From Cervus elaphus (lineage: Eukaryota > Chordata > Mammalia > Artiodactyla > Cervidae), in NCBI RefSeq assembly GCF_910594005.1, contig NC_057815.1, forward strand, positions 63,750,052 through 63,814,051: DNA of 64,000 nt. Reading direction: 5' to 3'. Under the pieces are notes generated by a model, which saw only the letters and a program-made list of their open reading frames with translations, made no database searches and was not told where the DNA came from. Below are positions 45,303-58,699 of the stretch, piece after piece; position 1 is the stretch's first letter, and every line of letters starts with the position of its first letter. The position numbers were made by a program, and so were the translations under genes.

Positions 45303-45450
45303 CATAATCCTATGGGTACCTTCAAAATTAGCCACACTGCTTCTGGTCCCAAGTGAGTCAGTTGTTTATTCCTAGAGTTGGTTCTCAAATGGAATTTGTC
45401 AGAATAGATTTCACCTTTCTTAAATTATCTCATTCAATAAACATCAAAGA
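45303..45450 (+). repeat. Direct repeat, copy 2 (partner 43123-43270)
   Basis: See the partner at 43123-43270. Similarity stops sharply after CATTCAATAAACATCAAA. Confidence 0.9.
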
Positions 45451-46875
45451 AGAAGACTGTGATCACATATCTCCTCATGTGGTTATTTTCCACTACATAG
45501 AGGGACAGTTTCATTTGTCAACATTATGAAACTTTGGCTCTGTCATTGTGGGTCCAGGAAGTTCTGTAAGACTGCTGAGTTTAGATATCCTCTTCAAAAC
45601 TTTGATCTTCTTATATATGTGGACATCAATACACTCATATAACACTGTGACTTCTTCAGAAGAATGCATGTTAAGAATCTTGTGTTTTTTAACAACTCTT
45701 GAAGTCTTGAGAAAATTAAAGTGCATAACATGGCCACTGGTCCAATTATGAGTTTTCTACAGTTGGTCAGGGAGGTAAACCTAGTTCTGACTCAACAGCC
45801 AAGGTTTTAAATAATTCAGACGTATTGCATGACTAGATTCATATAATGTCTATGAAAGATTTGCCTTGGTACTTTTATGCTTTATGAGATATCTGGGACA
45901 AAAAATATAATATTATTTATAATATTATTTCCCTTTTTTGAACTTGATTAGAAGAGTTAGCTGAGTCAGTCTATTTTATGTTAGATTTTTTATTATTTTA
46001 TTAATCTGTGCTATGTATTGGCTTATTTTGTATTTCCCCCCCCAAGAATGATTTCCTTCAAGAATTATTTTTACCTGTACTCTCCATATATTTTGCTCTA
46101 ATATTGTTTTCTGTGTTATCAGACGTTTTTATAGAATCTACATAGCTGAGAGCTGAGTTTATAGGGCAGTGCTATGGTACATTTTTAGTACTTTTCTACT
46201 GAATAAGGCTCTGTCACTTATTACTGTAGTCAGTGACTGACTACAGAGTAAGGAATATACTAGAATATACTTTGTCATCCAAGACCTCATTCTTGGTCAG
46301 TAGTCTGTAGAGCAGAGTCATGAGGGATGCATAGAATTCCCTTATGAAAATCAATTCAAGCCTTCTCCTTTATCTGTGAACAAAAATTCTCATTAAGGCT
46401 CACTTAGATTCCTTGGTCAATATATAACCTATCTCCAGTAGGAATGGGAACAAAAGAATCACTCCCATGCCTACCCCCAGCAAATAAGTTTGAAACTTCT
46501 GGCCCACAATCCCTTAAGGGAAAACTCTGAAAATAAACCCATGTCTCCACTGGCCATGGGTTTTAGGACTATAATCTCAAAGTCTTCTTGGAAGGGGTTG
46601 GAATCCTGCTCCAGAAAGGAGGAAGTAGAAGAGAAGCAGACACAAGAGAAACACTCCTGCTTCTGTATGCACTTCCAGGGTTTTTAGAGGTTTTAAAGTA
46701 TTTTTCTGTTTCATAACATTTTTAAAACATCCTATCAACATTAACACACTTCTTGGATTTCCTACTTCTTGCTATTTCACACTTCAATAGCATGTTTCTG
46801 TAAATGGTATTTCTTTATTGTGGGTGCTCCATGCCAACTAAATAAATTTGTTAAACTTGTCTTTTCATAAATTTG
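45451..46875. other. Intergenic DNA, nothing recognised
   Basis: No gene. A 65-codon frame at 46490-46687 has no motif. Confidence 0.5.
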
Positions 46876-48184
46876 TGTTTTCAGGTGTTTCATTTATTAT
46901 TGTAAAATAGACATAGCATAAAATTTACCATGTTAACCATTTTTGAATGTACACTTCAGTGGCACTAAGTGTATAACAATTATTCAATCATCATCATCAT
47001 CTGTCTCCAGAGTTTTGTTTTTTTTTTCCCCATCATCCTGAGCTAAAATTCTATATCTATGGTCCTCACCCTTCATCCCCTGGCTGCCACCATTGTATTT
47101 ATTGTCCCTATGAATTTGACTAATCTAAGTTCTTCATAATATGTAGAATCATAAAATATTTGTCCATTGGTGGTTGGCTTATTTCACTTAACATGTTTTA
47201 ATATGTGTCAGAATTCCTTCCTTTTTAAGGTTAAATAATATTCCATTGTATGTATATATCGCATTTTATTTATCCATTCATTTATGGACTGGACCCTGGG
47301 TTACTCCCACATTTTGACTTCTGTTATAAATATACATGCACATATATCTGTTCTTAACCTTACTTTCAATTCCTTTGGGTCCAAACCCAGAAGTTGAATT
47401 GTTGGATCATATGGCAATTATGTATTTAATTTTCAGTGTATTGCCATACTGTTTCTATAATAATTAGACAGTTTTATTTTCCCATTAGCAATCCACCAGC
47501 CTTCCAAATTCTCTAGTTCTTACATTGTTTTTTTTCTGCCCTTTTCAATTTTTTTTCCTTTTCTTCTTCCTTCCTTCTTTCCTTTTATAGCCAGTTTAGC
47601 AGGTGTGAAGAGATTTCTGATTATGATATTTATTTCTATTTCCCTAATGATTAAAGATCTTGAACATTTTTGTGTGGTTATTAGTAACTTGTATGTCCTA
47701 CTTTAAGACCTTTACTATATCCAGCCTTCCAATCAATGAACATGGGTTATCTTCTGATTTATTGGTGTCTCCTTTAATTTCTCTCAGCAAAAATTTACAG
47801 TGTACAGATTTTTCACTTCCTTGGTTAAATTTATCACTAAGTGCTTTATTCTTTTGGCTCTTATCTCCAAACTATTTTCACCATGTACTTTACTGCACTA
47901 TTTTGGATATATTTTTCACTGTAAATCACCTTGTTTTCTTAGTTTCCTTTTCAGAACATTGTTAATGTGTAGAAATGTATCTGATTTTTTATCCTGTATC
48001 TTTACTGAATTGTTTTTTTTTTTTCTCTTTTGTGAGATTTTCAGAGTTTTCAACATAATAAGATTGGGTCATCTGACAAAAGTGATATTTTCACTTCCTT
48101 TCAGATTTCAGTTCCTTTTTATTTCTTTTTCAAGTCTAACTTATGTAAAAATGACTTCCAGTACCATGTTGAATATAAAGGTTG

Positions 48185-48306
48185 TCTTTTTTTGCCGTGC
48201 CATTTGGCTTGTGAGATCTTAATTCCCTCATCAGGGATTGAACCCTTGTCCTTGGCAGGCAGTTAAAGTGCAGAGTCTTAAATGCTGGACTACCAGGGAA
48301 TTCCTC
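48185..48306 (-). mobile_element. CHR-type SINE nested in L1
   Basis: TTTGCCGTGCCATTTGGCTTG, CATCAGGGATTGAACCC, ACTACCAGGGAATTCC; this is the cetartiodactyl tRNA-derived SINE with its typical 'ggaattccctgg' start in reverse. Confidence 0.8.
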
Positions 48307-49309
48307 TTTTTTTTTCTTTTTCTTTTCCTCTGTCTTTATCCTGATTTTAGAGGACAAGCTTTCATTTTTTTCACCTTTGAGCATGATATTATCTGAGTTT
48401 TCCCCAGGTATGGCCTTTATTACTTCCCTACCTGCAGCTTCCTATTTCTAGTTTGTTGAGTGTTTTATCATAAAAAAGTGTTGAATTGTAAAAAAAAAAA
48501 AAAATTCTGCATCAGTTAATATAATCAGGCATATATTTAGTTCCTTTATTCTGTTAATGTGCTCTGTGGTTTTGACTTTCATACGTTGACCCATCCTTGC
48601 ACTCCAGGAATAAATGTCACTGGGTCATGGTGTATAATCCTTTTACATGCTAAGAAGTTTGGTTTGTTAGTGTTTTGTTGAGGATTTTTGTATTGATATT
48701 TATAGCACATATTGCTCTGTAGTTCTCTTATTATAGTGTCTATTCTGGTTTTCATATTGAAATAATGCTGCTCTCAAGAAATGATTTTGGATATATTCCT
48801 TCATCTTCAGTTTTTAAAAATTTTGAGGAAGACTGCTGTTAATTCTTGTTAAATATTTAGTAAAATTCATCAGTGAAGCCATCTTGTCCTAGGCATTTTT
48901 GGTTGGGAGGTTTTTGATCACAGATTGAATTTTCTTACTAGCTATAGGTCAATTTATGTAGTCTATTTACTCATGATTCAAGTCCTCTGATTTTGAATTT
49001 ATAAAATTATTTCTATTTAATATAGATTACCTATTCTTTTCTTTTTTATTTCTGTAAAATTGCATGTTATATCCCCTCTTTCATTTCTGATTTTAGTTAT
49101 TATAATTATCTCTGTTTTTATTCCTTTATCAGTACAGCTGTGTTCATCAGTTTTGTTCATTTTCTCAAAAAACATGGTTTTTTGGTTTCCATTGATTTTT
49201 ATTTTTTTTTCCTACTCTGTCTCTTTTTTCCCATATATCCTCTAAATTTATTATTTCTACCTTCTAATAACTTCAGGTTTAGTCTGTTCTTCTTTTTCTC
49301 AATTCATTT

Positions 49310-49418
49310 TAGAAACTCAATTGTGTCTGACTCTTTGCAATCCCATAGACTGCAGCACTCCAGGCTTCCCTGTACATCACCTTCTCTTGGAGCTTGTTCA
49401 AACTCATGTCCATCTTTT
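49310..49418 (-). mobile_element. BovB 3' end fragment nested in L1
   Basis: CTCAATTGTGTCTGACTCTTTG, then CCAGGCTTCCCTGTACATCAC, then GCTTGTTCAAACTCATGTCC, the same blocks as the 3' ends at 37903 and 54375. Confidence 0.85.
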
Positions 49419-50149
49419 TCTAGTTTGTTATAATAAAAACTTTGGTTCTTTTAATAAGAGTTTATAGATATACATTTTTCTCTTAGCATTGTTTTTGCTG
49501 CATCCTATATATTTGCACTGTTGTGTTTTCATTTTATTTTCTCAATATTTGCTAGTTCTTATTTTATCCCTTAACTCACTGATTGTTTGAGTATGATGTT
49601 TCACTTTCATATATCTGTGGAGTTTCTAGTTTTTCTTTTGTTATTGATTTCTAGCTTTATTTTTATTGAAAATTTTGTTTCATATGATTTCAGTCTTTTT
49701 ACATTTAGCAAGAATTATTTTGTGTATGATCTGTACTAGAAAATGCTCCATGTGCACTTGAGGGAGATGTATATTCTGCTGTTGTTGATTGGAATGGTCT
49801 GAAGATGTCTCTTAGGTCCAATTAATCCATAGTGTTGTACAAATCCTCTTTTTCCTTAGTGATATTATGTCTGGTTGTTTAAATCATCTTTGAAACTGGG
49901 ATATTGAAGTTTCTTATGATTATTGTAGAGCTGTCGTTCTTTTCTCTCTTCAATTCAGTAAATTTTTGTCTTATTTTTGTAGGAGCTCTGATATGTGGTG
50001 CATATATGTTTATAATTGTTTTATCTTTTTGGTGAAATGAGCTCTTTTTACTAGATAATCAATGTCTCCTATAAAACTTTTTGACAAAGTATTTCGTCTG
50101 ATATTAATATACTGTCTACTTTCTTTTGTTTAAATTTGAGTGGAAAATA

Positions 50150-50181
<32 letters not shown>

Positions 50182-50302
50182 TTTTTTGCCATGCCACATG
50201 GTATGTGGGATCTTATTTTCCTGACCAGAGATTGAACCCACACACCTGAATTGGAAGTATAGTCTTAACCACTGGATTGGCAGGGAAATCTCTCTTCTTC
50301 CC
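50150..50302 (-). mobile_element. CHR-type SINE nested in L1, with (CTT)n tail
   Basis: TTGCCATGCCACATGGTATG, GACCAGAGATTGAACCCAC, CTTAACCACTGGATTGGCAGG, preceded by a CTT and T run that is its tail in reverse. Confidence 0.85.
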
Positions 50303-50484
50303 ATTTTTTTCTTTCATTCTATATATGGTATATGTGACAGAATGTGGAGCATATTTTTATATGTGTATTTGCCATCAATATATCTTCTATGTAGAGTCTG
50401 TTAAGATCTTTGTACATTTTTGAGTTGTTTGTGTTTTCATAGTTAATAAATTATTAGATTTTTTGTATATTTTAATAGCATTCT

Positions 50485-52830
50485 TTTATGTAAGATTTTT
50501 GAAAATATTTTCTTCCAATCTGTGGTTTGTGTTTTTCATTCTTGACAGTGTCTTTCATAGACCAGAAATTTTTAATTTTAGTGAAGTCCAATTCATCAGT
50601 GATGTCTTTCATGGACATGTTTGATATCATATCTAAAAGTCATCAATGTACCAATGTCCCCTAGATTTTTTCTTTTATTCTTCAGAGATTTTATAATTTT
50701 GCATTTTACATTTAGGCCTCTAATTCATCTTGATCTAGATTTTTGTGTGTATGTGTGAAAATTGTAATGTCTATGTTTAGATCTGTGTGAAAGAGTTGAG
50801 CTATCTCACTTTTGTAAATATATTAAATATACTCTTAAAGAATTTGAAAAAATACTATTTGTGCTCCGTTTTATTTTACTTTTCAAAGATCAGTTGACTG
50901 TATTTACGGGAGTTTATTTCTGACCTTGCTCTTTTGTTTCATTGGTCTACTTGCTGTGTGTTCGCTACTTCCACACTTTTTTTCATTATTGTAGCTTTGT
51001 AGTGAGTCTTGAAGTTGAGTGGTGTTGGTCCTCAAGTTTTGTTTTTCTCCTTAATTATTGTGTTGCTTTTACTAGGTCTTTTCCCTCTGCATATAAACTG
51101 TAAAATTAGTTTTTTCTATATCCACAAAATAACTTTCTGGGACATTGATTGGGATTATATTGCATCTATACATCAAGTTAGAAAAACTGACAACTTGACA
51201 ATATTGAAACTTACTACTTATAGACTTGGAAAATCTTCCCACTAATATATTTTGTTTTATATATATATATATTATACTTTGCCCTCTTACAAAACTTGTA
51301 TAAGATTTATACCTAAGTGTTTTACTTAAGTACTATTATAAATGGTAATGTATTTTAAGTTACAATTTTTTTATTGCTGTATGTCAGAATGAGATAAACT
51401 TTTGTATATTAACCTTGTATCATGAAACCTTGCTATAGTTGCTTAATTACAGAAATTTTTGTCAATTCTTTAGGATTTTTCTACGTAGACCATTGCAGTA
51501 TCTATGATCAAAGATAGTTTTGTATCTTCTTTCCCAAACTCTATTCCTTTTCTTTCCTTTCATTATTGCATTAGCTAAGACTTTCAATATTAAGTTGAAA
51601 AGCAGTAGAGAGAGGGAACATCTTTGCCTTGTTCCTGATCCTAGTGAATATGTTTTGAATTTCACACTGCAAATTGTGCTGTTAGCTATAGTTTTTTCTT
51701 TTTTTTTAGATATTCTTCATCAAATTGAATTTGAGTTAGTTTTCCTCTGTTTCTGGTTTTCTGAGAATTCTGTATCATGAATGAATTTTGGGTATTGTAA
51801 AATGCTTTGTCTGCATATAGTCTTGATTTGATCATGTGATACTTTTCTATATCCTATTTCTTTGTCTTGGAACAATTTGTATTGGTTATGGTCTATAATT
51901 CTTTTTATACATTGTTGGATTTGACTTGCTAATATTTTCTTTAGAATGTTTTTATATCTGTTTATAACAGATGTTGATCTGTAGTTTCTTTTTTTTTTTT
52001 TTTTTTAAATAAGGTGTTTGGATTTGGTATTAAGGGAGTGCTGACCACACAGAATGAGCTAGGAAGTGTTACTGTCTCCTTAATTTTGTGGACTAGTTTG
52101 AGGACAGGTAGTAACTTTTCTTTAAATGTTTGGTAGAATTCAATTGTGAAGTCATTTGGCCCTGCACTAATATTTGTTGAGAATTTGTAAATATTGATTC
52201 AATTTCAGTACTGATAATTGGTCTGTTCACATTTTCTATTTCAGAAATTATACATTTCTAGGAATTTGTCCATTTCTTCTAGGTTGTCCTTTTTATTAGC
52301 CTACAGTTGTTAGTAGTGATATCTTATGATACTTTGTATTTCTGCTGTACTGTTTGTTAATTTTCCTTCTTTATTTCTGATTTATGCATTTGGGCCCTCT
52401 TTCATTTTTTCTTGGTAAGTCTGGCTATAGAGTTATCAATTTTGTTGATCAAAACCAGCTCATAGTTTCACAGATTCTTTCTTTCCTTTACTTCCATTTA
52501 TTTCTCCTCTGATCTTTATGATTTCTTTCTTTCTACTAACATTTTTTGGATTTTTTTTTTTAATGTGTGTTTTTTGTTTGGTTTTGGCTTTTGTTGTTCT
52601 TCATTTTCTAGTTTCTTTAGCTGTAGGGTTAGGTTGCTTATTTGAAAGTTTTCTAGTTTCCTGAGGTAAGCTTGTATCACTGCAAACTTCCCTCTTAAAA
52701 CTGCTTTTCCTGTGTCCCATAGTTTTTGATTCATTTTTGTGTTTGTGATTTTTTTCTTCCCCAGGCATTTTTAAATTTTTCTTTCATTTTTTTCCTTCAG
52801 TCCATGGAGTGATCCATGTGTTGTTTAGAC
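50485..52830 (-). mobile_element. L1 LINE, antisense, second copy (ORF2)
   Basis: The order restarts at the ORF2 C-terminal block (TTCATTCTTGACAGTGTC at about 50534), so this is a second copy or a duplicated segment. It passes the blocks at 51600 (GAACATCTTTGCCTTGTTCC) and 51900 (TCTATAATTCTTTTTATAC) and ends in the ORF2 linker. There the minus strand reads KLWDTGKAVLRGKFAVIQAY (about 52670-52730). All frames are broken. Confidence 0.8.
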
Positions 52831-53112
52831 ATTGAAACTGGAAACGTATAAGCTAGAGCTGGAGCTAGTTGTGATGTGGGACATTCTTTCTGCTCAGTGA
52901 CCATTACCACCCTATCAGGGTTGGAGGTTAATCCCCAGTTGTTTACACCCAAGCTGTTCCTATTCCCTTTTAATGTGTGTTTTTCCCTCTCTTTGCACTC
53001 AGATACTTAGCCCAGAGATGGAGGAGTGGTGAAGCTATCGGGGCCCATGCTGTCTCTTGACTCATGTTGGCTATACACAGAGATCCAAACTGTACTCTCT
53101 ATGCACGCGTGC
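52831..53112. other. GC-richer segment, probably L1 5'-derived
   Basis: Composition changes here. It may be the continuing L1 5' region or an LTR piece, and I cannot decide. Confidence 0.3.
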
Positions 53113-53328
53113 ATGTATGCTAAGTCTCTTCAGTTGTGTCCGACTCTGTGCAACCCTATGAACTGTAGACCACCGGATTCGTCTGCCCATGGGATTCTCC
53201 AGGCAAGAATATTGGAGTGTGTTGCCATGCCCTCCTCCAGGGGATATTCCCAACCCAGGGATTGAACCCATATTTCCTGAATCTCCTGCATTGCAGGCAG
53301 ATTCTTTATTGCTGAGCCACTGGGGAAG
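53113..53328 (-). mobile_element. Bov-tA SINE
   Basis: Reverse copy from TAAGTCTCTTCAGTTGTGTCC to TTATTGCTGAGCCACTGGGG. Confidence 0.94.
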
Positions 53329-54370
53329 ACAATGCTTTCTGTGCAGTTTCCCATAACTGTTTTCCTCACTTTGATCAGCCTCAGCCTCAGGTGAAAGCCC
53401 CTTTGTCCCTCACAGCCAATTACTACCCCAGCCTCTACCACAACTGCCCCCACCTGGTTGTGGGCCATAGTTAACCACATCCAGTGCAGCTCTGTGACAT
53501 GGAGTGATTAGGGCCAGAGTGTTCACTCAACTTGATCTGGAGCACATGGCAAGGTGGTCTTGAGAAACATGGCAACCCATAGAGCAGACTTCCCTCCATC
53601 TTCCCTTCCAGGCAAGCTAAGTGCACACACGCTCCTCACACATGCTTCCTACACACTCCCATTAGTGCCAGTCATCCTCCAACCACCCAAGAGGGCTCTT
53701 CTCCCTTTCACAGGACCCCAGGACTGGGCCACCCAATCTGTGGCATTTACTGCCTAACTCCCATGGGGGGTGTCTTATCCATATATTCTCCCTATTCCTC
53801 CGTGTTCTTTCCCAGGAACACAGGTCCCAGCCCCATCACTTTTCTTCCCTTCCTATATGATTATATGACTCTTTTATACAGCCTTGATTGTGAAGGAGTC
53901 TAGTCAGTTTCCAGTTTGTTTACAGTGAGATTTGTTCTACATAAAGATGTATTTTTGATGTGTTTGTTGAAGGAAGAGAACTCTACCTTCTCTTACTCTA
54001 CCATCTTGATCCATATCTAAATTCTGTTATTTAAGTTCATTCTTTCACTCTATGGGTTTTGACTGGGGAGTTTAAACCGTTAACATTTAACTGTTCATAA
54101 GAAGGACATATTCTTGCCATTATTGTTGTGTTTGTATGTATTTATACTCTTTTTTGTTCCTTGTTTTCTCCCTCACAGTCTTCCTTTGTGTTCAGTTGAT
54201 ATTCGTAGTGACACCTTTTGATTCCTTATTATGTCATGTACATTTTATAAACATTTTCTTTATGGTTCCTTATTTCTATATATAAAAGGGGATATACATA
54301 TCATTATATATGTAAAAGGATTACATATAGCCTTCTAAAGTTATAGCAGGATATTCATAATTAATATTAA
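53329..54370 (-). mobile_element. Probable L1 5' region and ORF2 piece, antisense
   Basis: The part to about 54020 ends with TTACTCTACCATCTTGATCC, the reverse of the 'caagatgg...' L1 5' start. The part after it (about 54030-54200) resembles ORF2 antisense (GGGTTTTGACTGGGGAGTTT). Family and boundaries are uncertain. Confidence 0.45.
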
Positions 54371-54374
54371 TATA

Positions 54375-55290
54375 TCTTCAGTTCAGTTCAGTGGCTCAGT
54401 CATGTCTGACTCTTTGCAACTCCATGGACTTCAGCATGCCAGGCTTCCTTGTCTATCACCAACTCCCAATGTTTACTCAAACTTAGGTCCATCAAGTCGT
54501 TGATGCCATCCAACCATCTCATCCTCTGTTGTCCCCTTCTCCTCCTGCCCTCAATCTTTCCCAGAATCAGGGTCTTTTCAAATGAGTCAGCTTTTCGCAT
54601 CAGGTGGCCAAAGTATTGGAGTTTCAGCTCCAACATCAGTCCCTCCAATGAACACCCAGGACTGATCTCCTTTAGGATGGACTGGTTGGATCTCCTTGCA
54701 TTCCAAGGGACTCTCAAGAGTTTTCTTCAACACCACAGTTCAAAAGCATCAATTCTTCAGTGCTCAGCTTTCTTTATAGTCCAACTCTCACATCCATACA
54801 TGACCACTGAAAAAACCATAGCTTTGACTAGATGGACCTTTGTTAGCAAAGTAATGTCTCTGCTTTTTCATATGCTGTCTAGGTTGGTCATAGCTTTCCT
54901 TCCAGGGAGTAAGCGTCTTTAAATTTCATGGCTGCAGTCACCATCCACAGTGATTTTGGAACCCAGAAAAATAAAGTCAGCCACTGTTTCCACTGTTATT
55001 TTGGAGCCTACCAAAATAAAGTCTGTCACTGTTTGTATTGTTTTGCCATCTATTTGCCATGAAGTGATGGGAACAGATGCCATGATCTTAAGTTTTCTGA
55101 ATGTTGAGTTTTAAACCAACTTTTTCACTCTTCTCTTTCACTTTCATCAAGAGGTGCTTTAGTTCTTTACTTCCTGCCATAACGGTGGTGTCATCTCCAT
55201 ATCTGAGGTTATTGGTATTTCTCCCAGCAATCTTGATTTCAGCTTGTCCTTCATCCAGCCCAGCATTTCTCATAATGTGATCTGTATATC
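54375..55290 (-). mobile_element. BovB LINE, 3' part
   Basis: Antisense copy beginning (3' end) at CAGTTCAGTTCAGTGGCTCAG. Its minus-strand frames include WHAEVHGVAKSQT near the end and, at about 55180-55210, NLRYGDDTTVM, so the RT YADD box reads YGDD. A local duplication of the 'ACTGTTTCCACTGTTATTTTGGAGCC' text occurs near 54970-55030 (shortened). It is broken by several frameshifts. Confidence 0.94.
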
Positions 55291-55429
55291 TTCAAAGACA
55301 TATAAAAGCTCTACTTTGTTAGAGCTTAGCAACCACAAATTACATCTTATATACTATGTAACCAGTAACATGTATTTATAATGTTTTTGTTTTTTGCTTT
55401 TAAATCCTTTAAAATAAAAAAAAAAATTG

Positions 55430-58400
55430 AAAAAGAACAACAACAAAAAGCAAAATTAAAAGAAGAGAAGAAATCCTGAAGATTTCAACAGAAATAAATG
55501 AAAAAGAAAGAAACAAGAGTAAAGATTAATAAAACTAAAAGCTGGCTGTTTGAGAAGATAAACAAAATTTATAAACTTTGGCCAGACTCTTCAAGAAAAA
55601 AAGAGAGAAGAGTCAAATCAACAAATTTAGAAATGAAAATGGAGAGGTTCAAACAGACAATGCAGAAATACAAAGGAGCATAAGAGACTATTATGAACAA
55701 CCATATGATAATAAAATGGGTAACCTGGAAGAAATGAACAGAATATTAGAAAAGTTCAACCTTCCATGACTGAACCAGGGAGAAATAAAAATCATGAACA
55801 ACCCAATTACAAGCACTGAAATTAAAGCTGTGATCAAAAATCTCCCAAAAAACAAAAGTCTGGGACCAGATGGCTTCACAGGAGAATTCTTTCAAACATT
55901 TAGAGAAGAGCTAATGCTTATCCTTCTAAAATTATTTCAGAGAATTGCAGAGGAAGGAACACTTCCACACTGTTTCACTGAGGCCACCATCACACTGATA
56001 CCAAAACCAGACAAAGACAACACAGAAAAAGAAAACTGCAGGCCAGTATCATGGATGAACATAGATGCAAAATCCTCAACAAAATTTAAGCAAATATAAT
56101 TCAGCAACACATCAAAAAGCTCATATACCATAATCAACTTGGGTTTATTCCAGAGATGCAAGGGTTCTTCAATATATGCAAATCAATATGATATACCATA
56201 TTAACAACTGAAAGATAAAAGCCATATGGCAATCTTAATAGATGCAGAAAAAGCCCTTGACAAAATTTAGCACCCATTTATGGTTAAAACTCTTCAAAAC
56301 ATGGGCATAGAAGGAACCTACCTCAACATTGTATAGGCCATATATGATAAGCCTACAGCAAACATTATTCTCAATGGTGAGAAAATGAAAGCAATCCCTG
56401 TAAGATCAGGAACAAGACAATGGGGTCCACTTTCACCACTATCATTCAACATAGTTCTGGAAGTCCTAGCTACAGCAATCAGAGAAGAAAAAAATAATTA
56501 AATAAAAGGAATCCAGACTGAAAAAGAAGTAAAGCTCTCACTGTTTGCAGATGACATTATACTGTACATGGAAATCCCTAAAGATACTATCAGAAAATTA
56601 CTAGAGCTAATCAGTGAATTTAGCAAAGTTGCAAGACACAAAATCAATACACAGAAATCACTTGCATTTCTATATACTTACAATGAAAAATCAGAAAGAG
56701 AATTAAGGAATCAATTCCATTCACCATTGCAACAAAAAGAATTAAATATCTAGGAGTAAACTTATCTAATGTGACAAAAGAACTGTACACAAAATTGTAA
56801 GACACTGATGAAAGTCTTCAAAGACTACATAAACAGATGGAGAGATATTCCACGTTCCTGGGTGGGAAGAAGCAATATTGTGAAAATGACTATACTACTA
56901 AATGCAATCTACAGATTCAATGCAATCCCTATCAAATTACCAATGGCATTTCTCACAGAACTAGAACAAAAAAATTCAAAATTCATATGGAAACACAAAA
57001 GACCCCAAATAGCCAAAGCAGTTTTGAGAAAGAAGAATGGAGCTGGAGGATTCAACCTTCCTGACTTCAGATTATACTACAAAGCTAACGTCATCAAGAC
57101 AGTATGGTATTGGCACAAAAACAGAAATTTAGACTAACAGAGCAAGATAGAAAGCCCAGAAATAAACCCACACACCTATGGGTACCTTATTTTTGACAAC
57201 AGAGGCAAGAATTTGCAATGGGGCAAAGATAGCCTCTTCAGTAAATGGTGCTGGGAAAATTGGACAGCTACATGTAAAAGAATGAAATTAGAACACTTCC
57301 TAACACCATACACAAAGATAAACTCAAAATGGATTAAAGACCTAAATGTGAGATCAGACACTATAAAACTCTTAGAGGAAAACATAGGCAGGACACTCGA
57401 CATAAATCAAAGCGAGATCCTCTATGACCCACCTTCTAGAGTAACCGAAATAAAAACAAAAGTAAACAAGTGGGACTGATTAAACTTAAAAGCTTTTGCA
57501 CAGCAAAAGAAACTACATGCAAAGTGAAAAGACAACCCTCAGAATGGGAGAAAATAATAGCAAATGAAACAACTGACAAAGGATTAATTTCCAAAATATA
57601 CAAGCAGCTCATACAACTCAATACCAGGAAAACAAACAACCCAATCAAAAAGTGGGAGAAAGACCTAAACAGACATTTCTCCAAAGAAGATATACAGATG
57701 CCTAACAAATATATGAAAAGATTCTCACCATCACTCATTATTAGAGAAATGCAAATCAAAACTACAATGAAATATCACCTCACACAGTTCAGAATGGCCA
57801 TTATCAAAAAGTTGACAAGTGATAAATGCTGCAGATGGTGTGGAGAAATGGGAACACTCTTGCACTGTTGGTGGGAATGTAAATTCATACAGCCACTATG
57901 GAAGACGGTATGGAGATTCCTTAAAAAACTAGGAATAAAACCACCATATGACCCAGCAACCCCACTCCTAGGCATATACCCTGAGGAAACCAGGGTTGAA
58001 AAAGACACTTGTATCCCATTGTTCATTGCAGCCCTATTTACAATAGCAAGAACTTGGAAGCAACCTAGATGTCCATTGATGGATGAATGGATAAAGAAGT
58101 TGTGGCGCATATACATGATGGAATATTACTCAGGCATAAACAGGAACACATTTGAGTCAGTTCTGATAAGGTGGATGAACCTAGAATCTATTATACAGAG
58201 TGAAGTGAGTCAGAAAGAGAAATATAAATACTGTATTCTAACGCACATATGTGGAACCTAGAAAAATGGTTCTGAAGAATTTATTTACAGAGCAGCAATG
58301 GAGAAACAGACATAGAGAATAGACTAATGGGCATGGGGAGAGGGGAGGAGCGGGTGAGATGTATGGAATGAGTAACAGGAATCTTACATTAACATATGTA

Positions 58401-58622
58401 AAATAGATAGCCAATGGGAATGTGCTGTAGGTATGGCTCAGGAAACTCAAACAGGGGTTCTGTATCAACCCAGAGAGGTGGGAGGGGGAGGAAGTTGGGA
58501 GGGAGGTTCAAAAGGGAGGGGATATATGTATACCTATGGCTCATTCATGTTGAGGTTTGAGAGAAAACAAACTTTTGTAAAGCAATTATCCTTCAATAAA
58601 AAAATAAAAATAAAAGAAAAAA
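55430..58622 (+). mobile_element. L1 LINE, 5'-truncated, ORF2 and 3' UTR
   Basis: A bovine-type L1 missing ORF1 and the endonuclease part. Recognisable ORF2 pieces: NPITSTEIKAVIKNLPKNKS ... GPDGFTGEFFQ (55794-56099), DAEKALDKI (about 56245), the catalytic LFADDIILYM (FADD at 56544-56555), FKDYINRWRDIPRSWVGR (from 56817), and a C-terminal frame at 57470-58261 open for 263 codons. The C-terminal frame carries a zinc-knuckle-like C-x2-C near its middle. The 3' UTR (AATGGGCATGGGGAGAGG ...) ends in CAATAAA and an A-rich tail. Frameshifts and stops separate the pieces, so it cannot transpose on its own. Confidence 0.94.
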
Positions 58623-58699
58623 AAAGAATAATAAAATTTGAATTACAAACTAGAATTGTGATGATACTGGTTTTTATATTTGTATATGTATTTATCCCT

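Larger units (their letters stand above)
46880..50480 (-). mobile_element. L1 LINE, antisense, first copy
   Basis: Read on the minus strand it runs from ORF2 into the 3' end. On the plus strand, characteristic antisense blocks are AATAATATTCCATTGTATG (about 47225), GAATTGTTGGATCATATGGC (about 47396), GAGGATTTTTGTATTGATAT (about 48680) and TTTTTGATCACAGATTGAAT (about 48912). AAATGCTCCATGTGCACTTG (about 49741) and GTCTTATTTTTGTAGGAGC (about 49968) follow. All frames are broken. SINEs are nested inside. Confidence 0.8.

Noticed and set aside
57470..58261. 263-codon frame as a possible host gene
   Set aside because: It is the C-terminal part of L1 ORF2, followed by the L1 3' UTR and A-rich tail.
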